64,000 bases of DNA. Origin: Limnoperna fortunei. Taxonomy: Eukaryota > Mollusca > Bivalvia > Mytilida > Modiolidae. The DNA lies in NCBI GenBank assembly GCA_944474755.1, contig OX104112.1, positions 65,644,433 through 65,708,432 of the forward strand. Direction: 5' to 3'. The notes under the pieces are model-generated. The model ran no database searches. It was not told where the DNA came from and was given only the letters and a program-made list of their open reading frames with translations. This document shows, one piece after another, positions 10,901 through 21,174 of the stretch; the first letter of the stretch is position 1; the number at the start of each line of letters is the position of its first letter. The position numbers were made by a program, and so were the translations under genes.

Positions 10901-13900
10901 TCAACTGAAATAAGAACTGAAACATGAATATCATCAAAATTGAGTTTGCTTCATTCCAAAATAGTTAATTTATGCACTGTATTCTGTTCTCGTTGTTTTG
11001 TAAAAATGTGTCACTTTCAAACATACCACATAATGATTAACGAATAGCATATAACCTGCTTGTATTGTAGAGGCACCATTGTCGGTTAATTTCCAAAATA
11101 TAACATCCGAAAACAAAGTACTGGGCACAGAAGGTAAGAGTTTGACCATCAGATGTACAAGTAATGGAGGAAATCCGCCACCTTTGGTCACTATAAGTGT
11201 TGACAATATCGTTATGTCTGCTGTGCAATCTGTACAATATGCTATTTCTACCTTAGAGAGGCGACATGACAGGCAGATGGTTAATTGTCAGGCCAACAGC
11301 TCGGCTTTGGAATCTCCACTAGTTACAAATGCTACTTTATATTTAGTTTGTAAGTATACACATGGGTAAAACAATGACAAATGAACGTTGATTGGTAATT
11401 AAACAGGAACCAATATTTTTTTATGTGAGTAATAAACCTCGTCAAAAAAATACAAAAGCCTTGGTTTCACACCTTCACTCTCTTTCTCTCTCTCTCTCTT
11501 TCCTTCAGTAGGGTCAAGACCCTCTGAAGTTCTGACATAAATAACGACAATATACTTTTTGAGATTTGGACCATAACTAACTTGACGAAAATTTGACCTA
11601 CAGACTTGACAGACGGCCGGATAGGAGAATCTATATGGTCTTTGATTGTTTGTTTGTTTGAATGGTGTTTTAACGCCACTTTCAGCAATTTTTCAGCTAT
11701 TTCATGGCGTCCAGTTTTTATTGGGGGAGGAAGCCGGAGTACCCGGAGAGAACCCCCGACCTGCGGTAGGAAAACTGGCAATCCTTGTCAATTAAGATTG
11801 GAGTCGAGTACACCCTGCCTGCAGTGAAAATCGAACCCGCAATCTCAGTGTTGACAGACCACGTGATCAATAGTAGACGAACTACCTTGACCACTCGGCC
11901 ACCGAGGCCCCCTATATGGTCTTTGAGATAAGGCCATGTAATTTGGAATTTCAAAGCGCGGAAGTAAACTCTACATAAGTTTACCAGACATGCAACAGTG
12001 CCCTCTATTCCCAATCTTTCTTAGCAATTATTCATATAACTCGGATACAATTTGAAATTAGTAATTCAAAAAAAAAAACAGGATATATTTCTATATATAC
12101 TTTGACACTAGAAAACTAGAAACTAAACTTTCTTACGTTTTAATTTATATATTACATTATAATAAAATGATCTAAATATTACTTGTTTATGGTTTTGTAC
12201 AGGGCACCTTAGAATCAATTTCGTAAACGAATATTAAATCTAGCTGTACTAGAAATCTTGATGACTGTATATTCAAAACAACTGCTTTAAAATGTTTTTT
12301 GTACATAACTAAATAATACCAAAACAAATAATCATACCGTTCAAATCACCACCATTTTAACTCCATTTTATCACAAAACTAAAAATTGAATTTAAAGTCT
12401 TAAAAAAGTTATTGATGTATTATTTTTCGATTTCCGATTTTTGTGGTGGTACAATAATTTGTCTTTTCACATGTTCATATATTGCTGCTTTGCTTATTTA
12501 ATTATATGTTACATCCGTATAGTGTAATGTTTGCCATCTTATTGTTATTTATTATTTTTAAAGTGAAACCATTTTCACCAGTTTTTGATACCGAAGCTCC
12601 AAAAACAAACGACACACAGGTCCTTGTTGTGTCCTGTTTTTCCACTGGAAGTCGACCTGCAGCAGCATTTTACTGGAAAATTGGAAACGAGTCCGTAACA
12701 TTAAGTTCAATTCAAAATAATGACATTAATTCATCAACAGAAACCTACACTGAAACATCAACATTGACATTAAGTATAGACAGGACATATAATGGAAGAA
12801 CCATACTGTGTGGCGTGACACATCAAACTTTAACTGGAGCATTAGAGACAACTAAGACATTGTCTGTTTATTGTAAGTAAATTTTATATATATTGTTTTG
12901 CATGAATACATGTAGAATACATATACAACATTTTTTATGTGTCATAATAAATACTCATTGTTTCTGCACAATAAAAATTCGTATCACAACTATATCCATA
13001 TCTTAATAGGAGTCTTATTTTGTCAACCTCATTCAACGTTTGTACGCTTGTTGTACTATATGCCCGAATACTGTAATGGTGTCGTCCTTAATTATATATA
13101 GTTGTGTAATTTCCAACTTTTATTTATTTGCTTTGACTTCTTAACATAGTTGCACCAAATATCACTGTGAAAAGTGTAACCTATGACCAAAACACTGGTA
13201 CAAGAACAGTAACCCGTAATGCTGTAGGTAATCCTACTACACATACATACTATAGATGGCAGCACAAGTCTACATATGGTGTACTAATACGTGAGTTAGA
13301 TGGAGGGCAGGATGGTGTATTAACATTACCTAACGTATCAGGAGAAAACAGATACCAGGACAGTGGTGAATATATCTGTACAGCTGGAAATGGTATCACA
13401 GGCAAAGATGGGAAAATACAGCAGTCCGGATCCGGTACTGTAGAAATAAATGGTACGACACTAATAGGACATTAATATGAAATAAGATTAATTACTAGAT
13501 ATTCGTGAATAAAGTTAGTTATCAAAGAACGAGTTGAAAAAACCATGACTTGTTGGGGAATTGGAAATAATTTAGCAGCATTTCACCTTTTGAATATTTC
13601 TGACCAAGTTTATTAGCATTTTGAACGTACATTCTATAGACACAATATCTATAAAGACCAAGATGTAGCACAACATTGTTTCACTGATAAGATAGGTATT
13701 TTTTTGTTACCTAACAAGGCCCCTATTATTTTTAGATTGGTATACAATATCACCAATAGACTGTTTAAGGAATTATGTGTCGATATATTATTTGTACATG
13801 TAACTCTACCTACATGCTCTAAAAGAAAGGTATCCTTAACAACCATGAGAGTCTTTCTTGTATTCTGTAGTTGTTCAACTAATGCAAATAATGCAAAATT

Positions 13901-16900
13901 GCATTAATTTCAATATAAGAAACGAGTTGTTGCACGGTCAGCCAAAGTGTTGCTCCGGAAGTTCGGCAGATTATGGTTTTTGCTTTTCGATACAAAAATA
14001 TTTGTATGGCTCTTTTGCTTATTACCTTTAAATTGATATTAAAGCAATAATGGAGAACATTGATATTACATACATTTTAAATGTTACTAAAGACAGATAG
14101 TTTAATTGTTTTTATTTATTAAGAAACACGTTGTTTTTTATCAGGATGGAAGCATTCACGATTATCATTAAATTTATGTAATACGTACATTTTTAACAAA
14201 ACACAAAGTTAAAGATAGGGACAAAATTAACAAAAAAAGTTCGGAACCTGTGTTAACAATTATGTTTGATTAACTTCAGACGGAACAACGCACAAGTAGT
14301 TACATACGGATTAGCCATTTTTGTATAGCTATGATTTGAAGTTAGTTAATAAAGAGGTAGTTACACTGTTGTTTGCTCTTGTGTAAGGCTGTGCCTACTT
14401 TTGTGTAAGGCGGTGCTTGCTCTTGAAAAAGATATGAAGTAAAATTGAAATAAAAATTACTGAGCTTTTCATCAAGTCTTTTTACAATTTTAGCTCGACC
14501 AGTGTTCACTAGCGACAACAAGGTTACTGAATATGGACAAATGAATAAAGATGTTGACATAAATTTTTATCTGTATAGCATTCCAAAGTACTCTTTAATA
14601 CGGTGGTACAAGGGAACGAAATTATTATCACAGTCTGCTAAATACATAATGTCAGATACAGTTGCCATAGTTAGTGATGTGTTTCATGGTACAACAGTAC
14701 AACTAGATGGTTATAGGTTAACACTCACTATAAAGGATTTAAAAGAGGCGGACTTTAACAATAGTCATGAGTTACAGTTATCAAATAATTTTGGTGAGGT
14801 GGAACACCACATAATTCTACAACCTATCGGTTAGTACGTTACCTGTATATAGTAAGGTATTAAAGCTTAAAATTAAATTTTAAAGCGATTATAATACTTT
14901 ATGTTATTCGAAGAGATTTTTTTCATTAGTATTATTTTCAACAATGATTATTTTGAAATTAGTTTAATTATTTAATGTTGAATATGTTTTCAGTAAATAT
15001 TCAGTATAATACAACAAAACACGGCATTTGAGCGATTGTAATTGTTCAGAATAATTAAGGTAGTAATACTTTCAATGACTGGCTAACAACACTGTGTTGG
15101 TGAATTTGAGTATGATTTTTAGAGTCGATCTTTAATCCAATTTTAAATTACATGGATACAAGCTATCCTGTCCTTGGGCGGGAGAACTCACCGGGTACTC
15201 CACAAAAATGCACGCCTCTATAGCTAATAGATTACTGTAACTGGCGTTAAACTCTTTTTAAACAAAACACAACACAAAAATATCCTAAATGAAATATAAA
15301 TAAATCCCAATTTTACCACAGAAATAAAACAATAGAATTTATATTAAACAATCGACAAATCACCATACAGGTACTGTTACCTTATAAATAAATTTTGCGA
15401 GAATACTGACTTTTGATTGGCTGGAAAATATTTTCTATCAGAGGATGGAAAACAAAGTTGATCGTCATGGAGACACGCGCCATTTGACGTCATATATTAC
15501 TCCACAGGAAACTAACCGTTTTTGTGTTGATCTCTTTTTTTAAAAAATGTCTAGTTACAAAAATAAAATTGTTCAGTTTATTCTATTGTTTGAATTTATT
15601 TATAAGTATTAACTACAAAAAATATTTTCTCCATCCGGGGATAACAAAATTTCCATTGTGCACATTTAATATAACGCGGATTATACAATGTACAAAACGG
15701 AAATTTTGTTATTCCTCGATGGATAAAACATTTTTTGTAGTTAATCCTCAATTAAAGTTTTCTCATTTAGCTGCTCCACAGATTCCAACAGACTTTAAGG
15801 CTGTTAGATCTACGGTATCAAGCATTACTTTACAGTGGAACAGTGGTGATAATCTGAATAATGATCGGGCATTCTACCTTGAGTATCGTTTGTTAGGTGA
15901 TGATATTTGGAATTTAAAGAAAATTACCAGAACCCAGACCTTTGGTACACTGAACTATACAATTTTAGGACTACACGACGGATCATTATATGAAGTCAGA
16001 ATGTGTGCTGAAAATACCTTTAATAAGAGCTCACCTACAGAGATACTGCGGATACAGACAAATGAAAAATGTATGTTACATTTCGTTTAGAATATAAACA
16101 ATTATACTTTTAACAAAAATCATCAATTAATGTACAGTTTAATTTGTATAACATTAGTGATGATAACTGTGATGAGAAAACTAAATAATATTTTTGATTG
16201 TTTAACAGTAGTTCGTCCTCGTGAATCAGTTTTAGCCTTTCGCATAAGATAACAGTTATGCTGTTAAATTCTTCACGCGTTGTTTACTTGTAGTGTTTCC
16301 ATGCAGCCAGGCAGCTTCACAAGACATAGTTGGAGGAGTAGCAGGAACACTTTCGTCTGTTATAATTGTTTTAGTAATAATTATAATTATTCTTTTTCTT
16401 ATGAGAAAAGGTAAAGTAAAAAATTACAAGAATTTGATTATTTCACAATAAACTACATTGGTTTGCCTTAACCTTTATAATGATTATATATATACGAAAT
16501 ATATTTGAATGTCCATGTTATAGCATTGAAAGATTAGCTAAATATGGAAGTTCTTTGTGCGTTTCTTATTAAGGTTCATGGCAATATAAAGTCAAAGGCA
16601 ACACAATGAAATAAATAAATTCATCTGCTTTGTTACATATCAACAAAGAGTTGCAATGGACCCTTTAAGTTGTCATATCAACTTCCATCCCAAGCCATAC
16701 ATATTTAAATTCACACTAACTTACACAATAATAATAAATAACTGACGCAATGAAAAATATAAGTGTTCACTAGAATATACTGTTAAATGTTGTTTAATTG
16801 ACATTTTTAGGGATTTTGTTTCGAAAACCACCAGCATCAACGAAACGGTAATTTTATTCTCGTATAGTTACAGATACGATAAATGACACATATTGTACTG

Positions 16901-19229
16901 GATATTTAGAATTAAATAGAATTTACATAATTTGATATAAATCGATTAAAATGTATTTCAAACATTGATTTAGTGACTGTACAAGTGATTTGTAAACTTT
17001 GCGTTTCGTCACATTAATTTCCACACGTTTGATAGCTACTTGCATCCGATTGTTACTTATTTAGTTTTTGATATTAGATTAAGTATAGGACGCTTAAAGC
17101 TCAACACCTATCAAACGTTCAATCAATCAATAAACCAACAACAAAATTAGAAGAATCAAACAATTTGCTTCGTTCATGGTTAACATAAATTATTAAAAAA
17201 CCCAATATAAATAACTTAAAGGTGAACTCTATTTGTGTTCAGGTGTCAGGTTACGCTGTGTAATAAATGTTGTTTTAGTTCATATATGTTTATTTTTTAT
17301 TTTTTACATATAAGTAAAAGAGGTAGTGAGGCGCATAACATTTCATTTAGTAAAACGAATTTAGAAGAAACAGATGACCACACGTATGAACAACAAACAG
17401 GTATATTTAGTGTACTGCAGAATAAAAATCTTTGACATTTTAACAAAATGAAGTAATAAATCAATCTAATAGGATTAATATAAAAATATATCGAGAATAT
17501 AAGGGGAAACACGTGATAGATAATTGTTGGTGAATATCATTTGGTGATTAATCAAAACTTGTTTACAAACATCATTTTCAAGTGTTATTACGTTCTAGTT
17601 TGTGTTTTATCTATTTATAGAACGTAAATCAACAGGGACCTCGGTTACCGAGTGGTTAGTTAGTTAATCTTCTACTAACCACGTTCTTGTCATCAGCAGG
17701 TTCGAAACTCACTGTGGACAATGTGTGCTCAATTTTAAATTTTTATTGACACGGAAGTAGACCACATGCACCAGTAATAAATATAGAAAAGTCTGATATG
17801 TATTTGAATCGGACAAGACCTTCTAATTCCACCCTATTAAAAATAAATGCATTTCCATGTAGTAGTACAAAGACACGTTTTTAAACATGGTTGACGACCT
17901 TTAGGTATGACTTACAGATGTTTGGTCATTTGGGTAATATGCTGATTTTCCGAATTTTAACAATAACCAACTAGTTTCTCTATATGACAAATACAATATA
18001 CATCTGATTATTATATACTTTTTCTCACAATATTACATTTTTCAGATTCACTTAACCTTGCGTGAGTAGTTTTTAACTGTAATATTAGAAATGACAAGAA
18101 AACCGACCGAACAACAAAAGCCAATAGTCAAGGGACAATTAAAATTCGATATGAACAAACATATGCACAGCAAAACGAAAACCAAAAACACTAATACAGA
18201 CAGTCAATTACGAATCTAATTAAAATTAAATCTTTCACTTGCTCCCCCCTTTTTGCTATGGTCGCAGCGACCAATAACAAAAAAGGGGGATCAAGTGAAA
18301 GATTTAATTTTAATTAGATTGGTCAATTACTTGAACCCAATAAAGACCACGGGTGCTCCAGATGAGTAAGCAGTGCCTGTCTCTAATTAGACATCAGTCA
18401 TGTCAGAAAAATGGTCAAATCCAGGAATAGAAAAAACTAACTATAACTCAAGGAAAATGTGCGATCGTATTTGAGAGATAGATTTCGCATAACGGTCAAT
18501 TAAGTCGTTGTGACGACCATGAACTGCTTGTTTGAGTAGAGTAGTAGTCAACATTATTGAGTGGCGGTCTAGAAAATCGGAAAACCGACCGCAGGATCTG
18601 TCATAATAAATAAGGTGTAAAATGTACACACCATACGCCGGTGCTGCTGGAATGTTTATATCGATGAAATGAACGGAAGTTCATATGCAAACTAAGTAGC
18701 TTTACTGTCCTTCTAAGTAGCAATTTTAAAAATTGCAGCGTATTAACGTATTAAAATACCAATCAAAAGAAATATATTTACATACCAATTTTCAATGTGT
18801 ATAAAGCAGTGATCTGTTTCTATTTCACTGGGAGCGTGCATTTTTATAGATGATGGGTTGTTCTAGTATACGGTGAATCTGATCTATTAATGACATGTAG
18901 TAACCAACAAGATGTTCATAAATGTATGTATCTAAAGACAGATAAATTGAATGGAAGATAATCTATACGCATATAAATCTGTTCATTACATTTTTATTGT
19001 TGTTTTTTCGTGTTATTTGGCTTCCAAATCAATGAAATTTGTAATAGCATTTACATTAAGTATTAAATTTAAAATTATAATAATATGGATCTTGTATTTT
19101 TTTTAAAACTTATTATCCTACTAAACAATATATATTATATATACTTTTAGATCTTCAAGGACGTATGAAACACTAGGAATGAAAGAAATCCCAAATGTAT
19201 ATTCTGTGCTTTCAAACACGGGCCACTAA
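7894..19229 (+). CDS. Ig/FN3 transmembrane receptor with ITAM-like tail (12 exons)
   Basis: Exons: 7894-7966, 8608-8916, 11071-11349, 12564-12872, 13150-13452, 14494-14829, 15771-16070, 16294-16410, 16811-16847, 17321-17400, 18046-18061, 19151-19229. All junctions are GT-AG, the phases agree at every joint, and the total is 2238 nt (745 codons plus TAA). Order: signal peptide 1-24; Ig 1 (25-127), Ig 2 (128-220), Ig 3 (221-323), Ig 4 (324-424), Ig 5 (425-536); FN3 537-636; transmembrane helix about 652-672; cytoplasmic tail 673-745. The tail has Tyr 710 (YEQQ), Tyr 725 (YETL) and Tyr 737 (YSVL). The last two are eight residues apart in the YxxL-x6-8-YxxL arrangement of ITAMs, which bind tandem-SH2 kinases of the Syk/ZAP-70 type. 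A role as a cell-surface recognition or adhesion receptor is inferred; no ortholog was recognised. The start codon is ACG. Confidence 0.85.
8608..8916 (+). CDS. receptor exon 2: Ig domain 1 (V-like)
   Basis: Residues 25-127. Canonical Cys 46 (FICPF), Trp 58 (VVWFY) and Cys 113 in ESDAELYRC, the DxAxYxC signature of V/I-set Ig folds. An additional Cys 27 lies close to the signal cleavage point. The acceptor is TATTACAG, the donor G|GTATTG, phase 1-1, as for shuffled Ig exons. Confidence 0.85.
9190..9790 (+). pseudogene. Tc1/mariner-type transposase relic in intron 2
   Basis: The stretch 9514-9730 translates as a Tc1-like transposase: GLRRICSQTVRNQLRQHG (second helix-turn-helix), HRREKVRW, then WRKIWFSDE, which contains the second catalytic Asp of the DDE set. 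The amino-terminal part at 9240-9500 is present in other frames with stops. The C-terminal third is missing. It is a dead fragment inside the receptor intron, and no terminal repeats were recognised. Confidence 0.75.
9800..11060. other. rest of intron 2
   Basis: No exon-like stretch. The segment 10320-10420 (TAACACGCCCGTCGTGTTG) resembles a piece of the dispersed repeat seen at 18340-18690. Confidence 0.35.
11071..11349 (+). CDS. receptor exon 3: Ig domain 2
   Basis: Residues 128-220. Cys 156 (LTIRC, followed by GGNPPP) pairs with Cys 200 (MVNCQA). The usual core Trp is replaced (LVTISV). The GNPPP stretch is typical of C2/I-set domains in cell-adhesion receptors. The acceptor is TTGTAG, the donor T|GTAAGT, phase 1-1. 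Confidence 0.85.
11476..11501. repeat. CT microsatellite
   Basis: A short pyrimidine run of CT dinucleotides with T interruptions in intron 3. Confidence 0.8.
11646..11911 (-). mobile_element. SINE copy, 266 bp, with 15-bp target duplication
   Basis: Flanked by identical CTATATGGTCTTTGA at 11631-11645 and 11912-11926. On the minus strand it begins GGCCTCGGTGGCCGAGTGG (tRNA A box), has the B box GGGTTCGATTTTC, then a body with CCGGGTACTCCGGCTTCC, and ends in AACAAACAAACAA. It lies in intron 3 of the receptor gene, antisense to it. The perfect duplication marks a recent insertion. Confidence 0.93.
12564..12872 (+). CDS. receptor exon 4: Ig domain 3
   Basis: Residues 221-323. Cys 245 (VVSCFSTG), Trp 258 (FYWKIG) and Cys 303 (TILCGVTH) make a complete Ig core. 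Several Asn-x-Ser/Thr sites (NES, NSS) suggest glycosylation. The acceptor is TTTTTAAAG and the donor T|GTAAGT. The open frame extends upstream of the acceptor, but phase and homology place the start here. Confidence 0.82.
13150..13452 (+). CDS. receptor exon 5: Ig domain 4, first Cys lost
   Basis: Residues 324-424. Trp 360 (YYRWQ) and Cys 400 in YQDSGEYICTAGNG are clear. The B-strand position that should be Cys is Arg 346 (TVTRNAVGNP), so the usual disulfide cannot form and Cys 400 is free. The donor at 13453 (GTACGA) is weak. A second in-phase donor (GTACTG, after TCCG) lies 18 bases upstream and would shorten the G strand. Confidence 0.78.
14494..14829 (+). CDS. receptor exon 6: Ig-like domain 5 without cysteines
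   Basis: Residues 425-536. Ig-type features remain: RWYKG at Trp 462, and LTLTIKDLKEADFNNSHELQ in place of the usual E-F region. Both canonical Cys positions are occupied by other residues (INFYLY and HELQLS). Such disulfide-free Ig folds occur in membrane-proximal positions of adhesion receptors. The acceptor is ACAATTTTAG, the donor G|GTTAGT, phase 1-1. Confidence 0.75.
15115..15275 (+). mobile_element. SINE 3' portion
   Basis: GGGAGAACTCACCGGGTACTCC, then CTATAGCTAATAGATTACTG and GGCGTTAAACTC with an AAACAAAACACAAC tail correspond to the 3' half of the SINE family. It lies in intron 6. Confidence 0.6.
15607..15746. repeat. foldback (MITE-like) element before the FN3 exon
   Basis: Inverted arms begin ATTAACTACAAAAAATATTT and end with its complement (AACATTTTTTGTAGTTAAT). 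The inner parts GGGATAACAAAATTTCC and GGAAATTTTGTTATTCC also pair. The right arm ends about 25 bases from the exon 7 acceptor. Confidence 0.75.
15771..16070 (+). CDS. receptor exon 7: fibronectin type III domain
   Basis: Residues 537-636. FN3 hallmarks: PQIPTDFKAV at the A strand, SITLQW (Trp 559), FYLEYRL, then LGLHDGSLYEVRM with the conserved Leu and Tyr, and ending TEILRIQT. The exon is preceded by the polypyrimidine acceptor TTTTCTCATTTAG and followed by GTATGT. A foldback repeat ends only about 25 bases upstream of the acceptor. Confidence 0.85.
16294..16410 (+). CDS. receptor exon 8: transmembrane segment
   Basis: Residues 637-675. A short Cys/Ser/Gln stalk (LFPCSQAASQD) is followed by the hydrophobic helix from about Val 652 to Leu 672, rich in Val and Ile, and by the stop-transfer residues Arg 674 and Lys 675. 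The acceptor is TTACTTGTAG, the donor G|GTAAAG, phase 1-1. Confidence 0.85.
16811..16847 (+). CDS. receptor exon 9: start of cytoplasmic tail
   Basis: 37 nt encoding GILFRKPPASTK plus the first two bases of an Arg codon; basic, proline-containing juxtamembrane segment. The acceptor is ACATTTTTAG and the donor is ACG|GTAATT. Phase 1 in, phase 2 out. Confidence 0.7.
17321..17400 (+). CDS. receptor exon 10: tail with Tyr 710
   Basis: 80 nt, residues 688-714 (RGSEAHNISFSKTNLEE, then TDDHTYEQQT). Tyr 710 lies in an acidic setting, and YEQQ has Gln at +3, the pattern read by STAT3-type SH2 domains in other systems (inference only). The acceptor is TAAAAG and the donor is ACAG|GTATAT. Phase 2 in, phase 1 out. 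Confidence 0.7.
17637..17745 (+). mobile_element. SINE 5'-head fragment
   Basis: GACCTCGGTTACCGAGTGG (A box) and CAGGTTCGAAACTC (B box) as in the SINE head, in intron 10. The body is not recognisable beyond about 17745. Confidence 0.6.
18046..18061 (+). CDS. receptor exon 11: 16-nt microexon
   Basis: ATTCACTTAACCTTGC, flanked by a strong acceptor (ATTACATTTTTCAG) and a strong donor (GTGAGT). It adds DSLNL plus part of an Ala codon and is the only way to join phase 1 of exon 10 with phase 2 of exon 12. Skipping it alone would shift the frame and lose the ITAM; skipping exons 10 and 11 together (96 nt) keeps the frame. Confidence 0.6.
18085..18690 (-). repeat. old retroelement-like repeat, interrupted by a MITE
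   Basis: AGAAAACCGACCGAACAAC, then GGGACAATTA matches the reverse complement of sequence at 26380-26460, downstream of a reverse-transcriptase relic. Its end (ATACGCCGGTGCTGCTGGAA) recurs as a diverged copy at 22381-22415. I recall this as an abundant mussel repeat. It lies in intron 11 of the receptor gene. Confidence 0.55.
18212..18321. mobile_element. 110-bp foldback MITE with 9-bp target duplication
   Basis: Near-perfect arms (AATCTAATTAAAATTAAATC, then TTTCACTTG) close on a short loop around GGTCGCAGCGACC. Identical GTCAATTAC flanks it at 18203-18211 and 18322-18330. A related copy is at 39779-39866. A 9-bp duplication fits Mutator-like elements, but this element has no coding capacity. 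Confidence 0.85.
19151..19229 (+). CDS. receptor exon 12: ITAM-like C-terminus
   Basis: Residues 720-745 and TAA at 19227-19229. It encodes SSRTYETLGMKEIPNVYSVL and then SNTGH. Tyr 725 and Tyr 737 each have Leu at +3 and are separated by the eight residues GMKEIPNV, which matches YxxL-x6-8-YxxL. There is no Ile/Val/Leu/Ser at -2 of either Tyr, so they are not ITIMs. The acceptor is ATATACTTTTAG. That the chained frame ends in this motif and a stop supports the whole gene model. Confidence 0.8.
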
Positions 19230-19522
19230 CGACAAGGATGTATGACGAGTTTTCTCAGCAGAAATATGTGAAACTCGTATTTTTATGCAGATGATTAATG
19301 ATTGTTTGTACATAGTCAAAAGTGAGAGAAATATCAGCTTGCATGGAACAGACCAGGTTAAAACGCGGACATCAACTTTAGGGATAACTGTAAAGGTGGT
19401 GGTGATGATTTGCAAAAAAATAACAATAATTTTTAATGATTTTATTTGACAGAATACATAAGGACCAGTTCTGACACACTTATTAACGTTTATACAGCTA
19501 AAAACTTGTTGAATATAGTTTC

Positions 19523-19528
19523 AATAAA
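19523..19528 (+). terminator. AATAAA polyadenylation signal of the receptor gene
   Basis: First AATAAA after the stop codon at 19229, giving a 3' UTR of about 310 bases. Confidence 0.5.
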
Positions 19529-19549
19529 ATGTTCCAAAAGGTATCTGCA

Positions 19550-21170
19550 AATCTGGTAACATTCTACCGAAAATACATCAAATAAGAAATTCTGTTAAAT
19601 AAATCTCATAAAAAATAAAAAATATTACATTACACAAATTGGAAAAAAACAAAAAGAAGTCCATTCCATTTCGATTATTCAGTGCATAACTCAATGTAAA
19701 AAATCTAATTATTGTTTGTACATTAATTTCTAAAAAGCTGAGTGTTTAAATTATATTGTCAGCAGACCAATTAAACAGTGTAGACGCATGTCATTATCTT
19801 TGTATTTTGCATTTATATTGAGCCATAATACTTTTTTTATATTTGGAGTTCTTACATTTAAAACCGGACAACCGGCGAACAACACTATAGATGTATTTAT
19901 TTAGCACCAAATATTATAACAGACATACCAAGTATAGTTATTCCAAATTAATGCAGTTAATAACTTTAGTTAGGTCACAAATCCTTTCCTATTTGAAAAA
20001 ATAAAAAAACGTTTGCAAACAATTGCCGAGCAACCAGTATACATTTAATTATTTAATGGGCGTAAGTTTCCTTTGGTATTTCAGTTACAGTTATATGTAT
20101 TCTAAAACGAATATTGTGAAGTTACAGTTTCTACGATATAACTTGTACAACAAAATCTAGTGAAAAAATAATCAGAAGAACAGAAACTGACACAACAATA
20201 TCCTTGTTGTATTAACGTTTTACATAATAACAAGAGGTTAAAATGAATTTCTTACAATACTAGTTTACTCACATAGAAGCATACATTACTTGTAGAGAAA
20301 CGCTTTTATATTGTTTTTTGCGTTATAGTAATAATCTCCGAAGAAATGTATAATGAAAACAGTTAACATTTTAAAGGTGTTTATTTTAACAATGTAAAAT
20401 GTGGATGGAATTGGTGCGTTTCCAATAAGCTGTTTTGCGTTTAAAGACTTAAATACAATTTATCAGAGACATCAAAGGTACTCAATTTACTACCCCTAAA
20501 CTCGTGTTTTATCCAATCATGACTCAGCTTAACGGATAGAAAACAGAAAAAAAATTGTGTGCAAATAATGCTCAGATATCTACTTTGTAATAAAAATCTT
20601 CGTTTAACATGGATACTATTGTATTATTGAATTAACTAAATAAGTCAATTCTCAAGATGTAGGATTATTATTTACATTAAATTTTAAAACTGAATTAAAA
20701 CACAATTTTACTAATTGCAAAAATCCTCCTTTTCTTAAATGAAATAACACATGGTGTATTTGTAGCCTTTCATTTGATTTCCTAAATATATTACTTTTCA
20801 TAATTTTAACTTACTTCCGCGATAGCTATATATGAAATCAATTCATTATGCCTTTATATTCTTCAGATCATCATTAGTTTCTTGTTAAACAAAACTGAAA
20901 TCTAGCCTTAATCTATATAAATACTAAATGTTTAATCTGAATCTGATTATAACAGGGAGAATAAAGTAAATCACAAGATACCGTGTCGTAATAAAAATAT
21001 ATAATCCAAAACAAAATTGCAACCATATCTTGCTTTCAAAGAAGAACCCGTCAGAACATGACATACAACGGTGTGAGGTCACGAATGAGAAGTGGGACAA
21101 CAAAATTACCCTAGAATATCTGTCAACATATCATCTGTGTAACAGGTACCAAACTAACCAGATAGCAACT
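19550..21170. other. no gene seen
   Basis: Very AT-rich with scattered poly-A and poly-T runs. No coding exon or named repeat found. Confidence 0.45.
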
Positions 21171-21174
21171 CTTG

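Noticed and set aside
19151..19229. ITIM or ITSM motifs in the receptor tail
   Set aside because: Residues at -2 of Tyr 725 and Tyr 737 are Arg and Asn, not Ile/Val/Leu/Ser, and no TxYxxV/I is present; the spacing fits an ITAM.
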